A program made the position numbers and the translations under genes. A stretch of 37,734 nucleotides of DNA from Paludibacteraceae bacterium. Its GTDB lineage: Bacteria > Bacteroidota > Bacteroidia > Bacteroidales > Paludibacteraceae. Position 1 is the first letter of the stretch; each line of letters opens with the position of its first letter. A model generated the notes under the pieces. That model did no database searches, was not told the DNA's origin, and worked only from the letters and a program-made list of their open reading frames with translations. Location of the stretch: NCBI GenBank assembly GCA_024399615.1, contig JAKSNQ010000012.1, positions 1-37,734 of the forward strand, given 5' to 3'. Below, piece after piece: positions 17,540-25,842 of the stretch.

Positions 17540-18844
17540 TTAGAAGACGTTGGGAATATCATTATTTTCGCTGAGCAGATTCAGGCATGTGTATAGAAAT
17601 CGTAATCCGCTCTTGCCGTGGGAACCAAAATCTCCGCAATTGTAGCGCACATTGCATTGTTGACGAGAGAGTGAATTCTGCAGGCTATAGGCATTCACAA
17701 AAGGAACCACATTGTCTTTGGTGGAATGGAAAATGTAGATAGGTGCCTTAGGTGTAAAATTGGCCGTCATGGAGTTGCTAAGCATGGCCATATAGAGTTT
17801 GCTCATGGTCTCTGTCACTTTGTTTTGTGCTTCCTCGGTGAGCAGAAGGCTCACCTGCTTGGAACCTATGAGTTCGGTTATCTGCATGGCGCTGTATTTC
17901 TTGGAGTTAAGCCATTCGTCCATATGTTGTAACATGACCGGCGAGAAGTATTTTGCATAGTCCAAGTCCAGATTCATGCTTTCGTTCAATCCCTGAATCA
18001 ACATAGGGATAGCGCATGGGTAATCAGTGTTGTCCTCCTGAATGATCTGATCGTAGGTGGCACAAACATCGTATGGACCACCACCGGCCATGTTGAGTCG
18101 AATACACTCGTTCGGGTAGTGCAATTCCAATTCGCGCTGTACAGCCAGAGTAGTTGCACCTCCTTGTGAGTAGCCCAGCAGAAAGATGTCGTCATGCTCG
18201 GGTTTGCAGCCAATATATTCAAGAAATGGTTTTGCTGCCATGTACATATCAACCACGTTTCTAGCCGATAGGATTACATTTAAGTATGGGTGAACATGGT
18301 CTGCCGTGATACCAAATCCAATATAATCCGGTATGATCAAGGCCAGTCCTCGCGCAGCAAAAATACCTTCGAGAGGAAAAGCTTTGCTGGGACACTCGTA
18401 GTTGGCACCGATGGTATAGTGGCTAACGAGCATGATACGAGAAATTTTTTTATTTTTGGGTAGGATGATACGTCCGGAGAGACGAATCGGATTTCCATTT
18501 CCGTCAATGGACTCGTAAGTACCAATGAAACTGACGAGATTAGTGCCATGGAAATGAGAGAACAACTCTTTGGCAAACTGCTGTGCGCTAACAGAGGAAG
18601 TGCGGCTGATGGTGGCTTGCGATTCGTCTTCACGTAGTGCATCTGCGATGCGTTCGCCTCCCGGCAAGTAACAATTCATCATCAGTTCCTCGCTTATACA
18701 ATCTTCCTGATTGCTCATAGGCATAAAGCAAGTCTTGGGGTTGAGTGACGAAAAGTCATTCAGATCCACCCAAGTCTCTTTGGTATGTGAGCATGCTATC
18801 AGCAAGATAGTGGATAATAGCGCTATGTAGTGAGTTGGCTTCAT
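17540..18844 (-). CDS. Lipase-like alpha/beta hydrolase lipoprotein
   Basis: This 434-residue protein has a lipoprotein signal (lipobox LIAC, C18). The hydrolase core begins at about residue 120 (LSGRIILPKNK). The nucleophile elbow is GYSQGG (serine near residue 227), a probable acid lies in HSTKDNVVPF, and the histidine is in GDFGSHGKSG. The layout, with a long cap after the elbow and GARGLALIIPDYIGFG-like text before it, resembles secreted lipases (LIP family) and similar esterases. It would act at the cell surface or in the periplasm; the substrate is unknown. It lies 57 bp after the beta-barrel gene on the same strand. Confidence 0.85.
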   Translation of the reverse strand: MKPTHYIALLSTILLIACSHTKETWVDLNDFSSLNPKTCFMPMSNQEDCISEELMMNCYLPGGERIADALREDESQATISRTSSVSAQQFAKELFSHFHGTNLVSFIGTYESIDGNGNPIRLSGRIILPKNKKISRIMLVSHYTIGANYECPSKAFPLEGIFAARGLALIIPDYIGFGITADHVHPYLNVILSARNVVDMYMAAKPFLEYIGCKPEHDDIFLLGYSQGGATTLAVQRELELHYPNECIRLNMAGGGPYDVCATYDQIIQEDNTDYPCAIPMLIQGLNESMNLDLDYAKYFSPVMLQHMDEWLNSKKYSAMQITELIGSKQVSLLLTEEAQNKVTETMSKLYMAMLSNSMTANFTPKAPIYIFHSTKDNVVPFVNAYSLQNSLSRQQCNVRYNCGDFGSHGKSGLRFLYTCLNLLSENNDIPNVF

Positions 18845-18901
18845 TCGTATGTTGTGCTAATCTATCAGAAAAAGAATTTTGAAAAAACAATAAACGTGTT
18901 A

Positions 18902-19561
18902 TTAAAAAACGTAGCCGGCGCCTAGGGTGAATAACTTAGAAAACAGCATGTAGATGGTTTCGTCATCTTTCAGACTGGTGAGTCCTCCTATTTCGAAAAG
19001 TCCGTACCATCGGTTGTAACCTGCCTTAATTCCGAGAACGGTGAGGTCGATAACCGGTGCGACAACTGTATTTTTTCCATGCAGATCGACTTCGCTTCCG
19101 CCGTTGATATTGATTCCTACACCAATGCCCGAATACAAATTGATATACTCATGAAATAAATAGGTGAATCGCGCCTTGGGAATGAAACTTAGGTTGTAGA
19201 AGTTCTCGCGTTTGTCGCTGAGTATCATGTTTTGATTGTTGTAACCAAGAACATGCCACGAAGTGTATTGATAATCAACTTGTGCCCCCAAACTGAGCCA
19301 ATTATACAGTCGAAAATCATACTCGATAGCGAAGTGAGGTGTCCATGCACAACGTTGGCGCTCAAGAAAAATACTAAAATCGTCAATCTGGTTATGCAAA
19401 TCACCATGAGTATCGTTGTGCCAAATTAGAGATTCAAAAAACGGATCTCCCATCGTGAGCCGCACCTCGTTACGATAAGCCTCGTATTCAAACTCGGATT
19501 CCGCTCTCAGGTTGAGTGTTGCGGAGAATGCTATCAGGAGTGTGAGTAATATTTTCTTCAT
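18902..19561 (-). CDS. Small outer-membrane beta-barrel protein (porin-like)
   Basis: A protein of about 219 residues starts at the ATG at 19561, where MKKILLTLLIAFSATLNLRA forms a good signal peptide. A longer frame to 19612 adds 17 residues that would spoil the signal and overlap rarA, so I reject it. The mature part has alternating aromatic/polar strands (HFAIEYDFRLYNWLSLGAQVDYQY, split over two strands) and ends in aromatic GAGYVF, as outer-membrane barrels do. It starts 23 bp after the rarA stop. There is no clear substrate, and it may be a structural barrel of the OmpA/OmpX kind. Confidence 0.8.
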   Translation of the reverse strand: MKKILLTLLIAFSATLNLRAESEFEYEAYRNEVRLTMGDPFFESLIWHNDTHGDLHNQIDDFSIFLERQRCAWTPHFAIEYDFRLYNWLSLGAQVDYQYTSWHVLGYNNQNMILSDKRENFYNLSFIPKARFTYLFHEYINLYSGIGVGININGGSEVDLHGKNTVVAPVIDLTVLGIKAGYNRWYGLFEIGGLTSLKDDETIYMLFSKLFTLGAGYVF

Positions 19562-19584
19562 GCTTGTCGTAGTGTGTGATTGTT

Positions 19585-20973
19585 TCATTTTTCCCAGAGG
19601 TGCTTCATCCATTCAGCCATTTTTTGTTCGGCCGGCGAGCCTTGAATATGCCAGAATTGGGTATCTATCAGTTCGTCCGGCATGTATTGTTGTTTTACGA
19701 AATGGTTTTGATAATCATGCGCATATTTGTATTCTTCACCATATCCCAATTCTTCCATCAGTTTCGTTGGCGCGTTCCTCAAATGGAGCGGCACAGGGAG
19801 ATTCCCAGTTTTTTCCACCATCGCCAATGCATCGTTGATAGCCATATAGGCCGAGTTGGATTTTTGAGATGTTGCCAGATAGACAGTAGCCATAGCGAGT
19901 GGGATACGTCCTTCGGGCCAACCAATCTTACTGACAGCGTCAAAAGCGCTGTTGGCAATAAGAAGGGCATTGGGATTGGCAAGACCAATATCTTCGCTGG
20001 CAGAAATGACGAGTCGACGAGCAATAAACTTAGGATCCTCGCCAGCAGCCACCATGCGCGCCAGCCAATAGATAGCAGCATCAGGGTCGCTGCCTCGAAT
20101 GGATTTGATGAACGCCGAGATGATATCATAGTGCATCTCACCATCTTTGTCGTAAGCCACCGGGTTTTGCTGGAGTTGTTTCGTTACGGTATCGTTGTCT
20201 ATGACGCAATCATAATTTTCGTCATAACTGCCGGCTACGCCTGTCACCAAATCCAAAATATTCAGCAATTTACGTGCATCCCCTCCTGAGTAACGAAGTA
20301 AGCTCTCCGTTTCGCGAACATCAATTTTCTTTTGCTTCAAATAACTGTCGGTCTTCAATGTTCGCTCTACCAATCCCAATAAATCCTCTTTTCCTAATGG
20401 TTTCAGCACATATACAGCACAACGTGAGAGCAGGGGAGTAATAACTTCGAATGACGGATTTTCGGTGGTAGCACCAATCAGGGTGATAATGCCCTCTTCG
20501 ACAGCTCCCAAGAGTGAGTCTTGCTGACTTTTGCTGAACCGATGAATCTCGTCGATAAACAAAATGGGGCTGGCGGTAAACTCCCGATTGGAAACTGTTG
20601 TGGCAGAAAGCGGTTGATCGTCGATGGTATCAAATAGTCCTCCAACAGATGGTTTTATGTTTGTGGCGGCGGCAGAAGTGAACAATCCACCAGCCATCAA
20701 ATGGTTGCTTTGTCGTGCTTTGTCAATGACCTCTCGCACTTCTTTTACTCCACTTGTAACTGCGGAAAGTGTGTAGAAAGGTCGCTCCAATTCGTTGGCA
20801 ATGATGCGTGCAAGCGTTGTTTTACCAACACCAGGAGGACCCCATAAGATGAAACTGGACAAATTGCCCGTTTCAATCATCTGTCGCAAAATGGCGCCTT
20901 CGCCAACCAAGTGCTTCTGACCTATATAATCGCACAGCTTTTTAGGCCGCATTCGTTCTGCCAATGGTAACAT
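19585..20973 (-). CDS. rarA: Replication-associated recombination protein A (AAA+ ATPase)
   Basis: RarA (MgsA) is a clamp-loader-like AAA+ ATPase that acts at stalled replication forks with RecA and SSB. The 462 residues include the Walker A motif WGPPGVGKTT (44-53), the RarA signature SAVTSGVKEVREVI (70-83), Walker B ILFIDE (137-142) with HRFSKSQQDSLL, sensor 1 IGATTENPSFEVI, and the C-terminal MgsA domain (LARMVAAGEDPKFIARRLVISASEDIGLANP, split). Between DKARQ (88) and PILFIDE (136) there are 47 residues where E. coli RarA has about 7, so this protein carries an insertion of roughly 40 residues. It has its own promoter at 21026-21057. Confidence 0.95.
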   Translation of the reverse strand: MLPLAERMRPKKLCDYIGQKHLVGEGAILRQMIETGNLSSFILWGPPGVGKTTLARIIANELERPFYTLSAVTSGVKEVREVIDKARQSNHLMAGGLFTSAAATNIKPSVGGLFDTIDDQPLSATTVSNREFTASPILFIDEIHRFSKSQQDSLLGAVEEGIITLIGATTENPSFEVITPLLSRCAVYVLKPLGKEDLLGLVERTLKTDSYLKQKKIDVRETESLLRYSGGDARKLLNILDLVTGVAGSYDENYDCVIDNDTVTKQLQQNPVAYDKDGEMHYDIISAFIKSIRGSDPDAAIYWLARMVAAGEDPKFIARRLVISASEDIGLANPNALLIANSAFDAVSKIGWPEGRIPLAMATVYLATSQKSNSAYMAINDALAMVEKTGNLPVPLHLRNAPTKLMEELGYGEEYKYAHDYQNHFVKQQYMPDELIDTQFWHIQGSPAEQKMAEWMKHLWEK

Positions 20974-21025
20974 TTTCTACGTGGTAAAAAGCGTTTTATG
21001 GGTGTTAGTTGTTCGAAATAAAGTG

Positions 21026-21057
21026 CAAAATTACTAAAAATATTTGATATAAACAAA
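21026..21057 (-). promoter_or_regulatory. Bacteroidetes-type promoter for rarA
   Basis: On the minus strand a -33 TTTG (21057-21054), a 20-bp spacer and a -7 TAATTTTG (21033-21026) precede rarA. The leader is about 50 nt. An AT-rich hairpin (AATATTTG at 21039-21046 with CAAATATT at 21054-21061) overlaps the -33 box and could also act weakly as a terminator for the upstream gene. Confidence 0.75.
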
Positions 21058-21087
21058 TATTAGTCATTGAAATCTTGCAAAAACGTA

Positions 21088-21771
21088 TCAAAACTCATCG
21101 GCGATAGTGGTGTAGTACCCATGTCCCGGGTAAACGATTGTGTTGTTTGGCAATTGAGCCAACCGTCCGAGTGATGCCATCAACTGGCCGTAGTCACCAC
21201 CTTGTAAATCGGTTCGACCATATCCCTGTTGAAACAATGTGTCGCCGGAGAATAGGATGGCGGGTTGTGACTGTGCATCGGTGTTGTTGCTGCAATTGGG
21301 TTGGAACAGGTAGCAAACCGAGCCGGGTGAATGCCCCGGTGTGTGGAGGACAACGATGTCGTATCCGGCGATATGAAGTGTGGTCTGCTCGCCATGGATT
21401 CCCTGCACAAATGGAGGCAGAGGAATAAATTCGGTCGTCATGTCGTTGAGCAGAGGAATGCCAAACATCGCTGCCTGCTCGTAGCTGGAAGCAAAGATTG
21501 GTGCGTCGTCCGGATGAAGGTATGGGCGGAGCAGATACTCGTCCATCACATATTTGAGCCCGAGTACATGATCGATGTGTGCGTGAGTAAGAAGATGTGC
21601 GACAGGATTGAGCTCTTCCTGAGTAAGGTAAGTTCGGATACGATCAAACTCGGCAGATATATGTGCTCCACAGTCGATTATGATAGCGGCATGTGGTTGA
21701 GAATCGGAGAAATGTGACACAATGTGACATGACTCACGAAAGGCGTTATTGACGAATGTTTTTATTTGCAT
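21088..21771 (-). CDS. Metallo-beta-lactamase-fold hydrolase (glyoxalase II-like)
   Basis: This 227-residue cytosolic protein has the full MBL metal site: HAHIDH at 63-68, H147 in HTPGHSPG, D177 in FSGDTLF, and H217 in YPGHGYY. The compact size and the GDTLFQQGYGRTDL text fit the YcbL/GloB-like group of thioester or sulfur-metabolism hydrolases. The substrate cannot be named from sequence. It lies 18 bp after the tex stop, so it is probably co-transcribed with tex. A functional link to Tex is not known to me. Confidence 0.92.
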   Translation of the reverse strand: MQIKTFVNNAFRESCHIVSHFSDSQPHAAIIIDCGAHISAEFDRIRTYLTQEELNPVAHLLTHAHIDHVLGLKYVMDEYLLRPYLHPDDAPIFASSYEQAAMFGIPLLNDMTTEFIPLPPFVQGIHGEQTTLHIAGYDIVVLHTPGHSPGSVCYLFQPNCSNNTDAQSQPAILFSGDTLFQQGYGRTDLQGGDYGQLMASLGRLAQLPNNTIVYPGHGYYTTIADEF

Positions 21772-21789
21772 ACGTTGTAAATCTGTATG

Positions 21790-24000
21790 TTATTTTGCTA
21801 CTCCCAAACTGATACGATGGCGAGGTAAATCAACGCCAATAATGGCAACCTGAAGTGTTTGGCCAAGGGTTAGTTTGAGGTTGTTTCGTTTAATTTGAGA
21901 GATGTGTAGGAGGCCGTCTTGATGTACTCCAAGATCGATGAATGCTCCAAAATCGGTGATGTTGGTCACTTTGCCAGGAAGAATCATTCCTTCCTTGAGG
22001 TCGTCGATAGTGTGCACTTCGTCAGAAAAGCGGAACTGTTCAGCCTGACCACGAGGATCACGAGCCGGTTTTTCCAATTCGGCCAAAATGTCTTTGAGCG
22101 TAGGCAATCCAACGGCTTCTATTCCCATTTTAGCAGCAGAAGCTTCGTCGATGACATAGCGCTGAAGTTGATCAGACAAGGTCTGCAGCAGTGGCTTGTT
22201 GTGGATAAGCTCCTTGACATGACAATGGTTGTCGGCAGCCATCTGCTCAACCAAAGCATATCGTTCGGGGTGAACGGCCGAATTATCAAGCGGATTTTTG
22301 GAACCGCTAACACGTAGGAAACCAGCCGCCTGCTGATAGGTTTTTGGTCCAAGTTTTGGCACTTTGAGCAACGCTGCACGTGATGTAAATGGTCCGTGTT
22401 CGGTACGATAGTTGACAATGTTTTGCGCGATGGTCGGTCCGAGGCCAGAAATATAAGTGAGCAGGTGCTTGCTGGCCGTATTGACATCAACGCCAACAGA
22501 ATTGACGGCAGATTCGACTGTTTGTGTAAGGGCCGTCTTCAGTTTGTTTTGGTCCACATCATGTTGGTACTGCCCAACTCCGATGGATTTTGGATCGATC
22601 TTGACGAGTTCTGCCAAGGGATCCATGAGTCTTCGGCCAATACTTACTGCGCCACGAACTGTCACATCTTCGTTTGGAAACTCTTGTCTTGCCACCTCTC
22701 CAGCAGAATAGATGGATGCACCAGACTCGTTGACGACATACACTTCGATTTGTTCAAGTCCGAGTCCGGAAAGCGTGCGACGGACAAAATCTTCGGTTTC
22801 TCGAGATGCTGTACCATTACCAATACTGATGGCCTCAATCTGGAAACGATTGCAAAGTGCGGCTAATTCTCGTGTTGCTCCGGCAATATCGTTTTTAGGA
22901 GGTACGGGATAGATGACCGAGTGGTGCAGCAAGTCGCCCTGTGCAGACAGACATACCAATTTGCATCCTGTACGGAAGCCCGGATCAAGTGCCAAAATTC
23001 GCTTTTGTCCAAGTGGCGCAGCCAAGAGGAGTTGTCGTGCGTTGTCGGCAAATACGCGTATAGCTTCGTCGTCGGCTTTTTCTTTTGCCTTGGCCATGTA
23101 TTCGGTTTCGATAGATGGTTTGAGCAATCGCTTGTATGCATCCTCCATTGCCAGTTCGACCTGATAAGCGGCATCGCTGCTGTTGCGAAGAAAAATGCGT
23201 GCCAGCTTGTCGAGCGCCTTCTCTGCGTCGGGAGATATATCAAGTCGCAAAAATCCTTCGGCTTCACCACGTCGCATGGCCAATAGGCGATGGGAAGCGA
23301 TGCGTGAAAGTCGGTCATGCGCATCAAAATAGTCACGATACTGATTGGCAGAGTCTTCAAAAGAATCGCCTGCAGACGTTGCCTTTTCTTCTGTTTTTTC
23401 TTTGGCAGAGGTGGTTCTTTTTACAACTTTTTTGGATGTGATGATGGCTGAATAATCGAACTCGCGTCTGATAGCGTTGCGCGCCTGCTGCGATTCGTTC
23501 ATCCACTCAGCGATGATGTCGCGTGCACCCTGAAGTGCATCGTCGGCAGAATTGACCTCTGGGGTGAGGAATTTGCTTGCTGCTTCGTTGGGTTTGAGCG
23601 TAGGTGATTGCGACATTAGTTGTTTGGCAAGTGGTTCCAAGCCATGCTCGCGTGCAACATCCGCGCGCGTTTTGCGATGTGGTTTATAAGGAAGGTATAA
23701 ATCCTCAAGTGTGGATGACTCCCAGCAATCGTTGATTTGTTTCTCAAGTTCGGGTGTGAGTTTTCCCTGTTCCTGAATGGTGTGAAGTATCGTCGCTTTT
23801 CGGTCGGCCAAATCGTTAAGACGCGTGAGCTGATCAAGAATCGCAGCGATTTGGACTTCGTCCATACTGCCCGTTCTTTCTTTACGATATCGTGCAATAA
23901 AAGGAATAGTGGCTCCTTCATCCAAAAGGTCGAGAACAGCGGCTACCTGCCGTTCGGAAATGGATAGGCGGGAGGATATGATGGAAGAAAAATTGGTCAT
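21790..24000 (-). CDS. tex: Tex-family RNA-binding transcription accessory protein
   Basis: Tex binds nucleic acid and is thought to act on the transcription complex. The 736 residues show the expected order: an N-terminal helical domain (VAAVLDLLDEGATIPFIARYRKERTG, split), the YqgF/RNase H-like domain (ILALDPGFRTGCKLV, ISIGNGTASRETE), helix-hairpin-helix units (YISGLGPTIAQNIV and LKVPKLGPKTYQQAAGF), and a C-terminal S1 domain (VTNITDFGAFIDLGVHQDGLLHISQ, split). The protein stops directly after S1 (RISLGVAK), so it lacks the basic tail of longer homologues. A Lys/Glu/Thr-rich insert lies at about residues 190-225. Upstream sits the unusual 11-bp repeat field. No consensus promoter was recognised there. 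Confidence 0.95.
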   Translation of the reverse strand: MTNFSSIISSRLSISERQVAAVLDLLDEGATIPFIARYRKERTGSMDEVQIAAILDQLTRLNDLADRKATILHTIQEQGKLTPELEKQINDCWESSTLEDLYLPYKPHRKTRADVAREHGLEPLAKQLMSQSPTLKPNEAASKFLTPEVNSADDALQGARDIIAEWMNESQQARNAIRREFDYSAIITSKKVVKRTTSAKEKTEEKATSAGDSFEDSANQYRDYFDAHDRLSRIASHRLLAMRRGEAEGFLRLDISPDAEKALDKLARIFLRNSSDAAYQVELAMEDAYKRLLKPSIETEYMAKAKEKADDEAIRVFADNARQLLLAAPLGQKRILALDPGFRTGCKLVCLSAQGDLLHHSVIYPVPPKNDIAGATRELAALCNRFQIEAISIGNGTASRETEDFVRRTLSGLGLEQIEVYVVNESGASIYSAGEVARQEFPNEDVTVRGAVSIGRRLMDPLAELVKIDPKSIGVGQYQHDVDQNKLKTALTQTVESAVNSVGVDVNTASKHLLTYISGLGPTIAQNIVNYRTEHGPFTSRAALLKVPKLGPKTYQQAAGFLRVSGSKNPLDNSAVHPERYALVEQMAADNHCHVKELIHNKPLLQTLSDQLQRYVIDEASAAKMGIEAVGLPTLKDILAELEKPARDPRGQAEQFRFSDEVHTIDDLKEGMILPGKVTNITDFGAFIDLGVHQDGLLHISQIKRNNLKLTLGQTLQVAIIGVDLPRHRISLGVAK

Positions 24001-24098
24001 GTCAATCGTGTCGATTTTTGCTGTATAGAGTGGGGTACATGTATATAAATGGAGTAAAATACGTGTACAAAAGGAGTGGGATTGGGGTATAACAAATA

Positions 24099-24229
24099 AG
24101 TTAAAAATGAGTTAACAAAAAAGTTATGAGGTTTGCTAGAGCTTTGCTGGAGGTTTGCTGGAGGTCTGCTAAAAGACTTAGGGAAGTCTTAGGGGACTCT
24201 TAGGGGACTCTTAGGGAAATCCTTGGATT
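24099..24229. repeat. Field of degenerate direct repeats with 11-bp period (part 1)
   Basis: Cut every 11 bp from 24131, the sequence reads as near copies: GTTTGCTAGAG, CTTTGCTGGAG, GTTTGCTGGAG, GTCTGCTAAAA. It then shifts to GACTTAGGGAA, GTCTTAGGGGA, CTCTTAGGGGA, CTCTTAGGGAA. Just before, AGTTA recurs at 24099, 24110 and 24122 (steps of 11 and 12). The period is close to one turn of the DNA helix and is not a multiple of three, so it does not encode a protein repeat. It lies in the tex upstream region, which is also the 3' side of the CobW gene. Confidence 0.8.
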
Positions 24230-24305
24230 TTTGGGAAAATCAAAGGAGAATATTAAAGTGTGCCACATAAAAGAAACTTCACCGAGATAACCTAACCAGT
24301 AAATA

Positions 24306-24382
24306 ACTCACGGCTTACTCAGGGATAACTCAGGGATATGCTGGGATAGCTCATGGAATATGCAGAGATGACTTGCGGATTA
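24306..24382. repeat. Field of degenerate direct repeats with 11-bp period (part 2)
   Basis: From 24306 in steps of 11: ACTCACGGCTT, ACTCAGGGATA, ACTCAGGGATA, TGCTGGGATAG, CTCATGGAATA, TGCAGAGATGA, CTTGCGGATTA. On the minus strand the core is roughly TCCCTGAG, close to the TCCCTAAG core of part 1, so the two arrays appear related. The last copy covers the stop codon of the CobW-type GTPase gene. Confidence 0.75.
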
Positions 24383-25645
24383 CTCAAGGCAACGGTCCAG
24401 CAGATCGGTAATGCGCTTTTGGTCGAGATGCTGTCCGATGAAGACGAGTTTCTGCATACGGTCACCATATACGTCATCCCAATCTCGACGAACCGATGGT
24501 TCGCGCTCCATGAGGTCGGCAAGTTCTTCCGGCGTCATAGTGGCATACCATTGTCCTGCATTGCGGAGTTGGAACTGTTTTCCGGCCTGTTCGAAAACGT
24601 AGCATGTGTCCATCTCGTCGGCGAAATAGCACATACCTTTGCAACGAAGGACACGTCCTCCGTCTGCATCATTCTTGGGCCAATGACGCGCTACAAAATT
24701 GTCAAAGAGTCCCAGATTGAATGGTCGTCGTGCATAGTAAACGAATGAACCGATGCCGTATTCTTCGGTATGTGCATGACCTTCTTCGCACTCGTGACAA
24801 TGGCAATGAGGCCCATGCTCATGGTGATGGTCGTGATGGTGTTCGTGTTCGTGATGATGTTCGTCATCGTGTTCATGATGATGGTGCTCATCATCGTCGT
24901 CATCATCATCATCGTGTTCGTGGTCATGCTCGGTGGCCTGAATCCATGCGGCCGAACCGGCAACTTCGTCAAAATCGAAAGAGTGAGTATTGAGTATCTT
25001 CTCAAATGGCACGTTACCGTAGTTGCATTCGATAATTTCTGCTTTTGGCTGGAGGGCATGAATGATGTCCTTGATTTGACGAAGCTCGGTAAAAGTGACG
25101 TCTGCGGCCTTGTTAAGAAGTACGAGATTGCAGAACTCAATCTGCTGGATAATCAGGTTTTCGATATCTTCTTCGTCGATATGTTCGTTTTTGAGATGTT
25201 GTCCGCAGTTGAACTCGTCGCGCATTCTCATAGCGTCCACGATGGTGACAATGGAGTCAATCTGAGCTATGCCATCTTTGACATACTGAGGCGCCAATGA
25301 AGGCATAGAGCAGATGGTTTGTGCAATAGGTGCGGGTTCGCAAATACCGCTGGCTTCGATGACAATATAGTCGAATCGGTTCTGCGCCATGATGTCGTGC
25401 AGTTGCTCAACAAGGTCCATCTTGAGTGTGCAGCAAATGCATCCGTTTTGGAGCGCCACAAGTGACTCGTCTTTCTGATCAACGACTCCTCCCTGCTGAA
25501 TGAGTTCGGCATCGATGTTGACTTCTCCAATATCGTTGACGATGACTGCGAAACGTATGCCTTGCTGATTGGAAAGAATGCGATTGAGTAGGGTGGTTTT
25601 TCCGCTACCAAGGTAGCCTGTAAGTAAAAGTACTGGTGTAATCAT
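24380..25645 (-). CDS. CobW/G3E-family GTPase (metallochaperone type) with a long His/Asp-rich stretch
   Basis: G3E GTPases of the COG0523 group deliver or traffic metals, often zinc. The 421 residues carry Walker A GYLGSGKTT (10-18), the metal-binding CxCC (C69, C71, C72 in NGCICCTLKMDL), IEASGICEP as the Glu-containing switch, and NKAD for guanine recognition (178-182). The C-terminal CobW domain follows (about 300-420). Between the domains, residues 239-292 form an extreme His/Asp/Glu stretch including eight consecutive Asp, many HEH/HHH units and a terminal CHCHEC. Such stretches bind Zn, Ni or Co. A divergent promoter pair (25694-25772) separates it from ffh. Confidence 0.93.
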   Translation of the reverse strand: MITPVLLLTGYLGSGKTTLLNRILSNQQGIRFAVIVNDIGEVNIDAELIQQGGVVDQKDESLVALQNGCICCTLKMDLVEQLHDIMAQNRFDYIVIEASGICEPAPIAQTICSMPSLAPQYVKDGIAQIDSIVTIVDAMRMRDEFNCGQHLKNEHIDEEDIENLIIQQIEFCNLVLLNKAADVTFTELRQIKDIIHALQPKAEIIECNYGNVPFEKILNTHSFDFDEVAGSAAWIQATEHDHEHDDDDDDDDEHHHHEHDDEHHHEHEHHHDHHHEHGPHCHCHECEEGHAHTEEYGIGSFVYYARRPFNLGLFDNFVARHWPKNDADGGRVLRCKGMCYFADEMDTCYVFEQAGKQFQLRNAGQWYATMTPEELADLMEREPSVRRDWDDVYGDRMQKLVFIGQHLDQKRITDLLDRCLE

Positions 25646-25693
25646 ATGTGTTGAAAGTTCAAAAAATCAACGTAAAAAAGTTCAAAATTAGTG

Positions 25694-25724
25694 CAAAGAT
25701 AATAAAATTATCTCAAATGTTAAA
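25694..25724 (-). promoter_or_regulatory. Possible promoter for the CobW-type GTPase gene
   Basis: On the minus strand the -7 box TATCTTTG (25701-25694) is a perfect match. At the right distance (19 bp) the -33 element reads TTTA (25724-25721) and not TTTG, so the match is imperfect. No Zur-like operator was recognised, but I cannot exclude one. Confidence 0.5.
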
Positions 25725-25740
25725 GAAACTGCGTAAATAA

Positions 25741-25772
25741 TTTGCATATATGAGAAAAAAATAGTAATTTTG
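25741..25772 (+). promoter_or_regulatory. Bacteroidetes-type promoter for ffh
   Basis: The -33 TTTG (25741-25744), a 20-bp spacer and the -7 TAATTTTG (25765-25772) match the phylum consensus. Transcription would begin near 25780, leaving a leader of about 60 nt before the ffh start at 25843. Confidence 0.85.
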
Positions 25773-25842
25773 CACCAAATTACTTAAATTCGATTTATTG
25801 TGGGCTGATGTGTGTTAGCTCCGACGTAAAAAATAAAAAAAT

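Noticed and set aside
19562..19612. Longer start for the small beta-barrel protein
   Set aside because: It adds 17 residues before a good signal peptide and would overlap the end of rarA; the start at 19561 is better.
19576..20289. Open frame of 237 codons on the plus strand
   Set aside because: Antisense to rarA, whose motifs are complete; no family resemblance or promoter.
24131..24382. CRISPR-like array
   Set aside because: Repeat unit is 11 bp, contiguous and drifting, with no unique spacers and no cas genes in the window.
24770..25300. Open frame of 176 codons on the plus strand, very hydrophobic (Met/Val/Ile runs)
   Set aside because: It is the antisense reading of the His/Asp codons (CAT, CAC, GAT) of the CobW-type GTPase, which read back as ATG, GTG and ATC. 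No start signal; the sense-strand gene is clear.
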